A DNA stretch of 42,907 nt from Chromatiales bacterium. Its GTDB lineage: Bacteria > Pseudomonadota > Gammaproteobacteria > Chromatiales > Chromatiaceae. Each line of letters begins with the position of its first letter. Position 1 is the first letter of the stretch. The stretch is from NCBI GenBank assembly GCA_028284585.1, contig JANQRK010000039.1:1-42907 (forward strand), in the 5' to 3' direction. The notes below the pieces were generated by a model. The model made no database searches and was not told the DNA's origin. It saw only the letters and a list, made by a program, of their open reading frames with translations. Of the stretch, positions 8,026 to 15,648 are shown in pieces. Position numbers and translations under genes: made by a program.

Positions 8026-11000
8026 ATGGCCTATGCCGAACTGCATTGCCTGAGCAATTACAGTTTTTTGTGCGGCGCCTCGCACCCGGAGGAATTGGTC
8101 GCGCGTGCGCATGCGCTGGGCTACCAGGCGTTGGCGCTCACTGACCAGTGTTCTGTCTCGGGCGTGGTGCGCGCGCATCAGAAGGCCAAGGCGCTCGGCC
8201 TGGCATTGATCATCGGCAGCGAGATCCAACTGGTCGACGGGCCGCGTCTGGTGTTGTTGGCGACCAACCGGAGCGGCTATGCCCAGTTGTGTCGCCTGAT
8301 CACACAGGGGCGTCGCCAGGCCGGTAAGGGCGACTACCGGTTGCAGCGCAGCGATCTGCAGGGCGGTCTGACAGATTGCTTGGCATTGTTGCCGCTGGAT
8401 CTGCACGAGACCCGAGATGCGCACTGTGCCTGGTTGGCCGAGGCCTTCCCGGGACGGGCCTGGCTGGCGGTTGAGTTGCTGCGGGATGGCCAGGACACCG
8501 CGCGTCTGCGCCTTAGTGAGCATTTGGCGCAGGCCCATCGGCTGCCGTGCCTGGCCAGCGGCGATGTGCATATGCATGTGCGCGGCCGGCGTGCCCTGCA
8601 GGACGTACTCAGTGCGATTCACTTGAATACCCCGGTGGCCGAGCTGGGGCATGTCTGTTGCGCCAACGGCGAGCGCCACCTGCGCCGTCCGGACGATCTC
8701 GCCGCGCTGTATCCGGCGCCGCTGCTGGCCGAGACATTGCAGGTCGCTGCGCGTTGTCGTTTTTCACTCGATGAGTTGCGTTATGAATACCCGGACGATG
8801 TCACCCCGGCCGGGGTGACAGCGCGCGCCTATCTGCGCCAGCTGACCGAGCAGGGAATAGATTGGCGTTGGCCAAATGGCTGTCCAGAGGCGGTCCGGGC
8901 GCAGATCGAGCATGAGCTGGAGTTGATCGCCGAGCTCAGCTACGAGGCCTATTTTCTCACCGTGTGGGACATCGTCCGCTATGCGCGTGAGTGCGGCATC
9001 CTGTGCCAGGGGCGCGGGTCGGCGGCCAATTCGGCGGTCTGTTATTGCCTCGGGATCACCGAGGTCGATCCCTCGCGCATGAACTTGCTGTTCGAGCGCT
9101 TCATCTCGCGCGAGCGCAATGAGCCGCCGGACATCGATGTCGACTTCGAGCACCAGCGCCGCGAGGAGGTGATCCAGTACCTGTATGCCCGCTACGGGCG
9201 CGAGCGTGCGGCACTGGCGGCGACCGTGATCACCTACCGTACGCGCAGCGCAGTGCGTGATGTCGGCAAGGCACTCGGCCTGGGCCTGGAACAGATCGAG
9301 GCCCTGCTCGCGGTGGTCGCGGCCTGGCGGCGGTTCGACGAGATCGGGCCCGAGCAGTTCGCCGAGGCCGGCTTCGATGCGCACAACCCGGTGCTCGAGC
9401 GCCTGCGTGTGCTGGTCAATCTACTGCGCGGTTTCCCACGTCATCTATCCCAGCATGTCGGCGGCTTCGTGATCGCCGCCGGCCGGCTCGACGAGCTGGT
9501 GCCGATCGAGAATGCCGCGATGCCCGAGCGCACCGTGATCCAGTGGGAGAAGGACGACCTGGAGGCCCTTGGGCTGCTCAAGGTCGACGTCCTGTCATTG
9601 GGTATGCTCAGTGCGATTCGTCGCGCGATCGACTTGGTTAATGGCTTAAAAGGGGACCTGAAAAGTGCACCGGAACTGAGTCTGGCGAATATCCCGCCGG
9701 AGGACCCGGCGGTCTACCAGATGATCCAGCAGGCCGACACCATCGGCGTGTTCCAGATCGAGTCGCGCGCCCAGATGTCGATGTTGCCGCGGCTCAGGCC
9801 AGCCTGTTTCTACGACCTGGTGATCGAGGTCGCGATCGTGCGCCCGGGACCGATCCAGGGCGACATGGTGCACCCCTTTTTGCGCCGTCGGCAGGGGCTC
9901 GAGCTGGTCGATTATCCCTCGCCCGAAGTACGCAGCGTGCTCGAGCGCACTCTGGGGGTGCCGATCTTCCAAGAGCAGGTGATCAGGCTGGCGATGGTCG
10001 CGGCCGGCTTCAGCCCCGGCGAGGCCGATCAGTTGCGCCGCGCGATGGCGGCCTGGAAGCGGCGCGGCGGGCTCGAACCCTACCGCAAGAAATTGTTGCA
10101 AGGCATGCAGGCGCGCGGCTATCGGCGTGACTTCGCCGAGCGCATCTATCGCCAGATCCTTGGCTTCGGCGACTATGGTTTTCCCGAATCGCACGCCGCG
10201 AGTTTTTCACTGCTGGTGTATGTCTCGGCCTGGCTCAAGCACCATCACCCGGCGGCGTTTTGCGCGGCCCTGATCAATAGCCAGCCGATGGGTTTCTACG
10301 CCCCGGCGCAACTGGTGCGTGATGCCCGCGAACACGGCGTCGAGGTATTGCCGGCCGATGTGCGCCACAGTATTTGGGACTGCAGCCTGTGCGACGGATC
10401 GCCGCTACCGGCACTGCGTTTGGGATTGCGCCTGGTGCGCGGCCTGTCGCAGGCCGCCGCGGAGCGTATCGCCGCTGCGCGTCAGGCCGGTGCGTTCTGC
10501 GATGTCGTCGACCTGACCCGACGCGCCCGACTCGATCGCGGCGATCTCAAGGCCCTGGCCGCGGCCGATGCATTACAAGAGCTGGCCGGGCACCGCCACC
10601 GCGCCGCCTGGGAGGTGGCCGGGGTCGCCGAGATGACGCCATTGCCCGGCCTGGACCGCTTCGATGAGCGTGCGCCAGCGTTGCCTGCCCCGAGCACCGG
10701 ACAAGCGGTGTTGGCCGACTATGCTCAGCTCGGTTTGACTTTGCACGAGCATCCGTTGGCGCTGATCAGGGACGCACTGCGCGCGCGCGGTCTTCTGTCG
10801 TCGGCAGAGGTCGCGGCGTGTGCCCCGGGTGAGGTGGTGCGCGCGGCTGGTCTGGTGCTGATACGCCAGCGTCCGGGTGGCGGGCGGGCGATCTTCATTA
10901 CCCTGGAAGATGAGCAAGGTGGTTTGAATCTGTTGATCTGGGCCGATCTCGCCGAACGCCAGCGCCAGGTCCTGCTTGGTGCCCAATTGCTTGGCGTCAG

Positions 11001-11109
11001 GGCCGAGATCCAACGTGCCGACGGGGTGCAGCATCTACTGTGCCGTCACCTGGAGGATCACAGTGATCTGCTCGGTGGATTGACTACGGTGAGCCGGGAT
11101 TTTCACTGA
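8026..11109 (+). CDS. dnaE2: error-prone DNA polymerase III alpha subunit DnaE2
   Basis: A 1027-aa C-family polymerase catalysing lesion bypass in SOS mutagenesis, recruited by ImuB. An N-terminal PHP domain (about 1-270) begins AYAELHCLSNYSFLCGASHP, with the LTDQCSVSGVVRAH strand and a second metal-ligand region around SGDVHMHVRGR. The polymerase core carries GRGSAANSAVCYCLGIT and the catalytic acidic motif PPDIDVDFEHQRREEV, then the fingers segment with GFGDYGFPESHAASFSLLVY. A helix-hairpin-helix and a C-terminal OB fold (about 910-1020, RPGGGRAIFITLEDEQGG) complete it. Length matches the DnaE2 class and is shorter than replicative DnaE1. ATG 8026 gives the usual short N-terminus; an in-frame ATG at 7984 would overlap imuB and add 14 residues. 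No frameshift was seen. Confidence 0.95.
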   Translation: MAYAELHCLSNYSFLCGASHPEELVARAHALGYQALALTDQCSVSGVVRAHQKAKALGLALIIGSEIQLVDGPRLVLLATNRSGYAQLCRLITQGRRQAGKGDYRLQRSDLQGGLTDCLALLPLDLHETRDAHCAWLAEAFPGRAWLAVELLRDGQDTARLRLSEHLAQAHRLPCLASGDVHMHVRGRRALQDVLSAIHLNTPVAELGHVCCANGERHLRRPDDLAALYPAPLLAETLQVAARCRFSLDELRYEYPDDVTPAGVTARAYLRQLTEQGIDWRWPNGCPEAVRAQIEHELELIAELSYEAYFLTVWDIVRYARECGILCQGRGSAANSAVCYCLGITEVDPSRMNLLFERFISRERNEPPDIDVDFEHQRREEVIQYLYARYGRERAALAATVITYRTRSAVRDVGKALGLGLEQIEALLAVVAAWRRFDEIGPEQFAEAGFDAHNPVLERLRVLVNLLRGFPRHLSQHVGGFVIAAGRLDELVPIENAAMPERTVIQWEKDDLEALGLLKVDVLSLGMLSAIRRAIDLVNGLKGDLKSAPELSLANIPPEDPAVYQMIQQADTIGVFQIESRAQMSMLPRLRPACFYDLVIEVAIVRPGPIQGDMVHPFLRRRQGLELVDYPSPEVRSVLERTLGVPIFQEQVIRLAMVAAGFSPGEADQLRRAMAAWKRRGGLEPYRKKLLQGMQARGYRRDFAERIYRQILGFGDYGFPESHAASFSLLVYVSAWLKHHHPAAFCAALINSQPMGFYAPAQLVRDAREHGVEVLPADVRHSIWDCSLCDGSPLPALRLGLRLVRGLSQAAAERIAAARQAGAFCDVVDLTRRARLDRGDLKALAAADALQELAGHRHRAAWEVAGVAEMTPLPGLDRFDERAPALPAPSTGQAVLADYAQLGLTLHEHPLALIRDALRARGLLSSAEVAACAPGEVVRAAGLVLIRQRPGGGRAIFITLEDEQGGLNLLIWADLAERQRQVLLGAQLLGVRAEIQRADGVQHLLCRHLEDHSDLLGGLTTVSRDFH

Positions 11110-11159
11110 GCATCCTTGGATGTCGCGTCGTCATGCGCCGTATGCAGCGACCGCCATCG

Positions 11160-11771
11160 CTACCCGATTACCACTAGGTGATCGCTCAGCTCGTTCTCTT
11201 GTCGAGTGGCCGGGGCGATTTCGGCACCCAGCTTGGCTACTGCCTGCACGGCTTGGAGGAACCCGGCTTCGATGTCACCGCGCTTCACGTGGGCGGTGAA
11301 GTCATCGACTATTTGCTGCCAGGTCGCTTGCGGCACCTGTTGATCAATGCCCGAGTCGGCAATGATCTCGACATAGTGCTCGGCCTCGGAAACGAAAAAC
11401 AAGACACCCGTGCCGTCTTTCGTGCGGTGCACACCCTGATCCAGGAACTGTCGGCACGCCATGTTGCGGGCCCGGTGCTGTAACACTTTGCGTGGCACGA
11501 CCCGGTACATAACCGGTGACCAGCGAAACAAAGCGGTCAATGCGCTAAACACGGCAAGTTGTGCCACCACTACATCGAACACCTCCAGCCAATACGGCGA
11601 AATCAGTAGCGTCAGCGACAGCAACAATGCGATCAGTGCGGCCCATAGCGTGGGAATGAAATAGTAGCCGTCCGACTGACGCGTGATGACGGTGACGAAC
11701 TCGACCTGCGTGTGCGTCTCGGCATCGCGAATCGCCTGGCGTACGCGTTCTTGCGCCTGCGGGTCCAGCAT
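11160..11771 (-). CDS. TPM-domain membrane protein
   Basis: A 203-aa protein with one TPM_phosphatase-type domain interrupted by two hydrophobic helices. Residues 1-30 (LDPQAQERVRQAIRDAETHTQVEFVTVIT) start the fold, residues about 35-85 hold two TM segments (FIPTLWAALIALLLSLTLLI and the FDVVVAQLAVFSALTALF region), and the remainder completes the domain (GVLFFVSEAEHYVEIIADSGID). This short membrane form is the usual third partner of LemA/YgcG clusters; its biochemical role is unknown. ATG 11771 overlaps the TGA of the preceding YgcG gene as TGATG, indicating translational coupling. The longer open frame upstream of that ATG is only the antisense-like translation of the neighbour's glycine-rich tail. 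Confidence 0.82.
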   Translation of the reverse strand: MLDPQAQERVRQAIRDAETHTQVEFVTVITRQSDGYYFIPTLWAALIALLLSLTLLISPYWLEVFDVVVAQLAVFSALTALFRWSPVMYRVVPRKVLQHRARNMACRQFLDQGVHRTKDGTGVLFFVSEAEHYVEIIADSGIDQQVPQATWQQIVDDFTAHVKRGDIEAGFLQAVQAVAKLGAEIAPATRQENELSDHLVVIG

Positions 11772-12508
11772 CACCATCCGCCCGATGCCCCGCCACCACC
11801 AAAGCCGCCGCCACCGCCTCCGAAACCGCCGCCGCGAAAGCCACCACCGCCACCAAAACCGCCACTCCCGCCTAAGGGACCACCACCCCAACTACCACCG
11901 TAGTAACGGCCGCCGCGCCGATGGCTCCCCCCGACGTTGGGGAAGAAAAAGGGCCGCACGAATTGGGTGGCGATCAGGAACAGAAACAGTATCAGGATGT
12001 ATTTTGAAAAGTCGTCGGACTCTCGTGCCGGTTCCGCTTCGTATTCGCCGTTGATGGCGGCGATGATGTCATTGACGGCCAACTCGATCCCTGCATCAAA
12101 GTTGCCCGCACGAAAATTGGGCTGCACTGTGCCGCGAATGATATTGGCGGCAATCGCATCCGGTAGCGCGCCCTCCAGCCCGTACCCCACCTCGATACGA
12201 ATCTTGCGCTCTTGCATGCTCACCAGGAACAGCACGCCGTTGTCTTTGTCCTGTTGGCCGAGCTGCCAGTGACGCGCCAGCATCAGGCCACGCTCTTCCA
12301 CCGCATAGCCGTCCAGGCCTTTCAAAGTCAGAACGACCACCTGGTTGGAGGTCTTGTTTTCATGGGCCTCGAGTTGCTGAGTGATCCGGGCCTCGACCGC
12401 GTCGGAGATGATCCCGGCATGGTCCATCACCCGCCCGGTCAGCGGCAGCTCTGCGGCCGCCAGCAAGACGAATGCCCAAAGGCAGACGAAAGTGAAGAGG
12501 CGCTTCAA
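11771..12508 (-). CDS. YgcG-family TPM-domain protein with Gly-rich tail
   Basis: A 245-aa exported protein, second gene of a lemA-ygcG-TPM operon. A signal peptide is clear (MKRLFTFVCLWAFVLLAAAE). The TPM domain follows at about residues 25-165 (VMDHAGIISDAVEARITQQL, SNQVVVLTL, DNGVLFLVSMQERKIRIEVG, GLEGALPDA), then a membrane helix (about 171-186, KYILILFLFLIATQFV) and a Gly-rich tail of some 50 residues ending SGGW. The domain is therefore outside the cytoplasmic membrane, with the tail inside or at the membrane. Family members have been proposed to act in envelope repair with LemA, but the activity is unsettled. The ATG overlaps the stop of lemA (ATGA at 12505-12508). Length and layout are typical. 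Confidence 0.87.
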   Translation of the reverse strand: MKRLFTFVCLWAFVLLAAAELPLTGRVMDHAGIISDAVEARITQQLEAHENKTSNQVVVLTLKGLDGYAVEERGLMLARHWQLGQQDKDNGVLFLVSMQERKIRIEVGYGLEGALPDAIAANIIRGTVQPNFRAGNFDAGIELAVNDIIAAINGEYEAEPARESDDFSKYILILFLFLIATQFVRPFFFPNVGGSHRRGGRYYGGSWGGGPLGGSGGFGGGGGFRGGGFGGGGGGFGGGGASGGW

Positions 12509-13083
12509 AACTGCACGGCAGGTGCTTGCTCCGCGTTCTCAGCCGATGCTTCGAAGGTCTCTCGCAACTCGAGATCGCTATACAGCAGGCTGTGCCAGAT
12601 GCGTCCGGGGAAGGTTCGGATCTCGGCGTTGTAGGCTTGTATGGCGGCGATGTAATCGCGGCGTGCGACACTGATGCGATTCTCGGTGCCCTCCAGTTGG
12701 GCCTGCAGTGTCAGAAAATTTTGATTGGACTTCAGATCCGGGTAGCGCTCGACCACCACCATGAGTCGACTCAAGGCACTGGTAAGCTGCGACTGGGCCG
12801 CTTCGAAGGCCTGTAGCCTTGCCGGATCGTTGATGAGATCCGCATCCACCTTCATTTGATTGACCTTGGCCCGTGCCTCGGTTACTTCGAGAAGCACTTC
12901 GCGCTCCTGCGCGGCGAAACCCTTCACCGTCTCGACCAGATTGGGTATCAGATCCGCCCTGCGTTGGTACTGGTTTTCGACCTGGGCCCAACCTGCCTTT
13001 ACCTGCTCGTCGTAGGTCGGTATGGCGTTGATGCCACAACCCGTCAAACCAACCAGCATCACAATCATCAAGAGCGTGCGCAT
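12505..13083 (-). CDS. lemA: LemA family lipoprotein
   Basis: A 192-aa LemA-family protein. The N-terminus is a lipoprotein signal (MRTLLMIVMLVGLTGC, lipobox LTGC), then the family core: YDEQVKAGWAQVENQYQRR, DLIPNLVETVKGFAAQER, AQSQLTSALSRLMVVVERYPDLK, FLTLQAQLEGTENRISVARR and DYIAAIQAYNAEIRTFPG. It is expected to be an envelope-anchored helical bundle; its molecular role is not established. ATG 13083 is chosen because GGGGATAAAA lies directly upstream. Two other ATGs five and four codons earlier lack a ribosome-binding site. It is first in a three-gene operon, overlapping the YgcG-like gene by 4 nt. The promoter must lie in 13084-13194, next to the palindromic element. Confidence 0.92.
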   Translation of the reverse strand: MRTLLMIVMLVGLTGCGINAIPTYDEQVKAGWAQVENQYQRRADLIPNLVETVKGFAAQEREVLLEVTEARAKVNQMKVDADLINDPARLQAFEAAQSQLTSALSRLMVVVERYPDLKSNQNFLTLQAQLEGTENRISVARRDYIAAIQAYNAEIRTFPGRIWHSLLYSDLELRETFEASAENAEQAPAVQF

Positions 13084-13194
13084 TTTTATCCCCATCATTT
13101 TGTTTTGCCGATCATAGGCTAGATCGGCTGTACCTGTCGTTACACCCGATCTCGTTTTGATCGGCTTGTTTGGAAGGACTTGATGGGATTGATG

Positions 13195-13462
13195 CTAGTG
13201 GGCCAAGCGGATAATTCTGTAACGCTCAGAGCCACTGTGCGAGCGCGAATCAAGGCGCGTTTCGCAGGCAATGGCCGCACCCTTGGCAAGAAACGCAACA
13301 CAGAGTCGCGCTCCCACAGTGGCTCCCAAAGGGCCACGGCACAAGCATCGTGGGCTGTGTTGCCGTCCTTGGAAAGGGCCTGCCATTCCCGGCGGACTGC
13401 GCCTTGCCCACACTGCTTGTGCCGTGGCTGAGCGTTACAGAATTATCCGCTTGGCCCACTAG
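13195..13462. repeat. 268-bp palindromic element with nested hairpins (MITE-like)
   Basis: A perfect 35-bp inverted repeat defines the ends: 13195-13229 begins CTAGTGGGCCAAGCGGATAA and its exact reverse complement is 13428-13462. Inside are two further hairpins. Arm A pairs 13230-13247 with 13307-13324 (18 bp, one mismatch; AGCCACTGTG / CACAGTGGCT). Arm B pairs 13333-13347 with 13414-13428 (15 bp, perfect; GCCACGGCACAAGCA). The strand can thus fold as a cloverleaf of one long stem and two branches. There is no coding capacity for a transposase. The ends read TA-GTGGGCC ... GGCCCAC-TA, compatible with a TA-target (IS630/Tc1-type) non-autonomous element, but this is inference. The right end contains the stop codon of the adjacent response regulator. 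Confidence 0.85.
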
Positions 13463-13812
13463 ATCGAGAAACAGCGATGGATGGTTTGGATAGCGACCGG
13501 TTTGCGTAACAGGCCCGACAGGCGGCTAGTGAGGGCACTACCAATGAAATCCGGTGGGTCGGCGCTCAACAGCACTATCTTTGTCAGACTGGACCTGTCC
13601 GCCAGCCATTGTGCGAGTTGGGCGCCGTTGCCGTCGGGTAGGTGATAGTCGAGCAATGCGCAGTCGAAGTCGGTGCTCACCGAAAGTTGTTCGGCCTGCC
13701 GGCAGCTCTGGGCCGTCGTGACCTGGTAGCCAAGGTCTGTGAAACCCAGCTCGAGCATCACGCATAGCGCGAGGTCGTCTTCGACGATCAGCAGAGAACC
13801 CTTCTTGGCCAT
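13459..13812 (-). CDS. single-domain response regulator (CheY-like receiver)
   Basis: A 117-aa receiver domain with no output domain. The acidic pocket is at the start (LLIVEDDLALC, E11/D12/D13 region), the phospho-acceptor Asp is in CALLDYHLPDGNG, the switch Ser/Thr position is in KIVLLSADPP, and the conserved Lys-Pro is in LLRKPVA. Only about 16 residues follow the Lys, slightly fewer than in most CheY proteins, and the TAG stop lies inside the terminal repeat of the palindromic element, so the last residues may have been altered by its insertion. No histidine kinase is adjacent, so it is an orphan. The start ATG 13812 is immediately followed by the usual KKGSLLIV strand. The output partner is unknown. 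Confidence 0.85.
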   Translation of the reverse strand: MAKKGSLLIVEDDLALCVMLELGFTDLGYQVTTAQSCRQAEQLSVSTDFDCALLDYHLPDGNGAQLAQWLADRSSLTKIVLLSADPPDFIGSALTSRLSGLLRKPVAIQTIHRCFSI

Positions 13813-14083
13813 GGACCTACCTCATGGGTTGCCGAACTCGACCATGGGTCGATGCCCTAAGGCACTATTGCCGCCTGCGAGGCAAGCGATGTGCACGGGA
13901 AGATCCCAACCCTTTCCCATGATGCCGCTTCCCGTCCCGCTGCCCACCGTCGAGACGGCGTCAACTGTAAGCTCTCGAAAAGCGCCGCCGGGCCCAGGGC
14001 TTTGCCGGTGCTGGGGCATGGCTCTACCGCCTGCCTGTTGAAGCCTTGTAAGCAGAATGCATGCCGTGGGAAGAATTGTGGGC

Positions 14084-14098
14084 TGGCACGGCCATTGC
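14084..14098 (+). promoter_or_regulatory. candidate sigma-54 (RpoN) promoter
   Basis: TGGCACGGCCATTGC matches the sigma-54 consensus TGGCACG-N4-TTGC at every specified position, with the diagnostic GG and GC separated by 10 bp. Transcription would start about 12 bp past the GC, near 14110, giving a leader of about 240 nt before the exported hydrolase gene at 14351. A match of 11 fixed bases is unlikely by chance in a window of this size. No RpoN activator gene is visible nearby. Confidence 0.55.
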
Positions 14099-14116
14099 GT
14101 CGGCTTGGGTACATGA

Positions 14117-14135
14117 TTGCAACGTGTCGTTGCAA
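14117..14135. promoter_or_regulatory. perfect palindrome TTGCAAC-N5-GTTGCAA, operator-like
   Basis: A 7-bp perfect inverted repeat (TTGCAAC, spacer GTGTC, GTTGCAA) lies just downstream of the predicted sigma-54 transcription start. A further partial copy (CGTTGT) follows at about 14141. Such symmetry suits a dimeric regulator, but the protein is unknown. Confidence 0.4.
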
Positions 14136-14350
14136 CGATACGTTGTCGGGGGCCCGGAAAACGTAACAAATCGTTCAGCGTCGCATTCTGCTGTTTGAGT
14201 TCGCCCAGGTCTCGGTCGTGGCGTGAGCGAGCGCACGGCTTGCGGCTTGGTGTCGCTGGGTTGCCTTGACCCGCTTCGGTCACGACGACATGATGCGGCC
14301 CGGTTTGGCGGCGCCCGGACGCTGCATCTGCGATTGCCTTGGAGTCTGAC

Positions 14351-15646
14351 GTGCCCCGGTTTCTGTTGATCCTGCTGTGTGTCGCCCTATCCGACACCCT
14401 TCTTGCCAACGACCCAAACTACGCCTACCCAATTCGAGATCCGCTGTTGGCCACCGTGCTGGGCACGCCGCCCGAGCAAGCCGCCGAGGTCGATTTCGAT
14501 GTGCCACGCACCGACCAAGAGATTGTGATCTTCCCGCAGCGCAAGCTGCCCAGGATCGTCGCGCGCGATACCTACCGCTACGCCCTCACCGCCCAGGACG
14601 AGGCAGCGCCCTTGATATTCCTGATCGCGGGCACCGGCAGTAGCCACCGCGGCGACCGGATGCGCTTGCTCGATGCCGCCTTCTATGCGGCCGGTTTCCA
14701 TGTCGTGTCGCTGTCGTCGCCGACCTTCGCCAACTTCGTCAACACCGCGTCGTCGAGCCAGGTCCCGGGCCGTAATCGCGACGATGCCGCCGATCTGTAC
14801 CGGGTCATGCAGAAGATCTTGCAGGCCCACGAGTCCGAGCTGGAGGTCACCGGTTTCCATGTCGCCGGTTACAGCCTGGGTGGCATGAATGCCGCGTTTC
14901 TCTCGCTACTGGACGAGACACGACAGGTCTTTGCATTCGAGCGCGTACTGATGATCAATCCGCCAGTCAGTCTGTACGCTGCAGCAGACATCCTGGATGG
15001 GATGTTGGACGACAATATCCCAGGCCCGGCGGCGCCTGATCTCAGCACCTTCTTCGAGCGTGTGATGGCCAATCTGAGCGACATCTATCGTCGCAACGAG
15101 GACCTCACCTTCAACGACGAGTTCTTGTACCGCGTCTATCGGGCAGGGGTGGCCGAGGGTACTACGTTGCCGAGCGAGGATCTCGAGGCACTCATCGGTA
15201 CCGCGTTCCGCCTGGCCTCGGCGAGCATGATCACAACCACCGACCTGCATATACAGCGCGGGTTCATCCTGCCGAAAAACCACCGCTTTCGTATCGCTGA
15301 GTCGACCACGCCTTACTTCAAGGTCGCTGCGCGGACCAGCTTTCGTGATTACTTCGATGGTCTGTATGTCCCCTTTTTCCGGGAGCGCGACCCCGGCACG
15401 ACACGTGCTGATTTGATAGAGGAGGGCAGCCTGCACAGCATCGCCTCCTACCTGCGCGACAGCAAAAAGATCGGTGTCGTCCACAACGCCGACGACATCA
15501 TACTGGGCCCGGGTGAGCTCGATTTCTTCCGCGAGGTGTTCGGCGACCGGGCCAAGATCTATCCGCACGGCGGCCACTGCGGCAACATGGCCTTCCCCGA
15601 TAATCTGACCGCCATGGTCGGCTTTTTCAAGGATTCGGGGACGTAA
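14351..15646 (+). CDS. exported alpha/beta-hydrolase paired with mlaA
   Basis: A 431-aa protein with an N-terminal signal sequence (MPRFLLILLCVALSDTLLA) and an alpha/beta-hydrolase fold. Visible marks are the strand-turn PLIFLIAGTGSSHRGDR, the nucleophile elbow GYSLGGMNAAF (GxSxG with Ser near residue 175), and a late HGGHCGNM segment that supplies the catalytic His; VHNADDIILG may supply the acid. It is predicted to be a periplasmic serine hydrolase. It lies 2 nt before mlaA, a lipid-transport lipoprotein, so a phospholipid or lysophospholipid substrate is a reasonable guess, not shown. GTG 14351 is chosen because TTGGAG sits 6 nt upstream; the frame opens four codons earlier at TTG 14339. 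A sigma-54-like promoter precedes it. Confidence 0.78.
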   Translation: MPRFLLILLCVALSDTLLANDPNYAYPIRDPLLATVLGTPPEQAAEVDFDVPRTDQEIVIFPQRKLPRIVARDTYRYALTAQDEAAPLIFLIAGTGSSHRGDRMRLLDAAFYAAGFHVVSLSSPTFANFVNTASSSQVPGRNRDDAADLYRVMQKILQAHESELEVTGFHVAGYSLGGMNAAFLSLLDETRQVFAFERVLMINPPVSLYAAADILDGMLDDNIPGPAAPDLSTFFERVMANLSDIYRRNEDLTFNDEFLYRVYRAGVAEGTTLPSEDLEALIGTAFRLASASMITTTDLHIQRGFILPKNHRFRIAESTTPYFKVAARTSFRDYFDGLYVPFFRERDPGTTRADLIEEGSLHSIASYLRDSKKIGVVHNADDIILGPGELDFFREVFGDRAKIYPHGGHCGNMAFPDNLTAMVGFFKDSGT

Positions 15647-15648
15647 CG

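Larger units (their letters stand above)
13813..14350. other. divergent intergenic region, regulatory
   Basis: About 540 bp between the response regulator (-) and the hydrolase/mlaA pair (+). It holds a sigma-54-type promoter motif at 14084-14098 and a 19-bp palindrome at 14117-14135, listed separately. The open frames on the minus strand (for example 13822-14409) are Arg/Thr-rich and lack ribosome-binding sites and family resemblance, so they are not called. Confidence 0.6.

Noticed and set aside
11780..11905. Proline/glycine-type DNA repeats on the + strand resembling a tandem repeat array
   Set aside because: They are the GGN codons of the glycine-rich tail of the YgcG-like protein on the minus strand.
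13180..13462. Several 60-80 codon frames within the palindromic element
   Set aside because: They mirror each other across the inverted repeat and have no start signals; explained by the palindrome.
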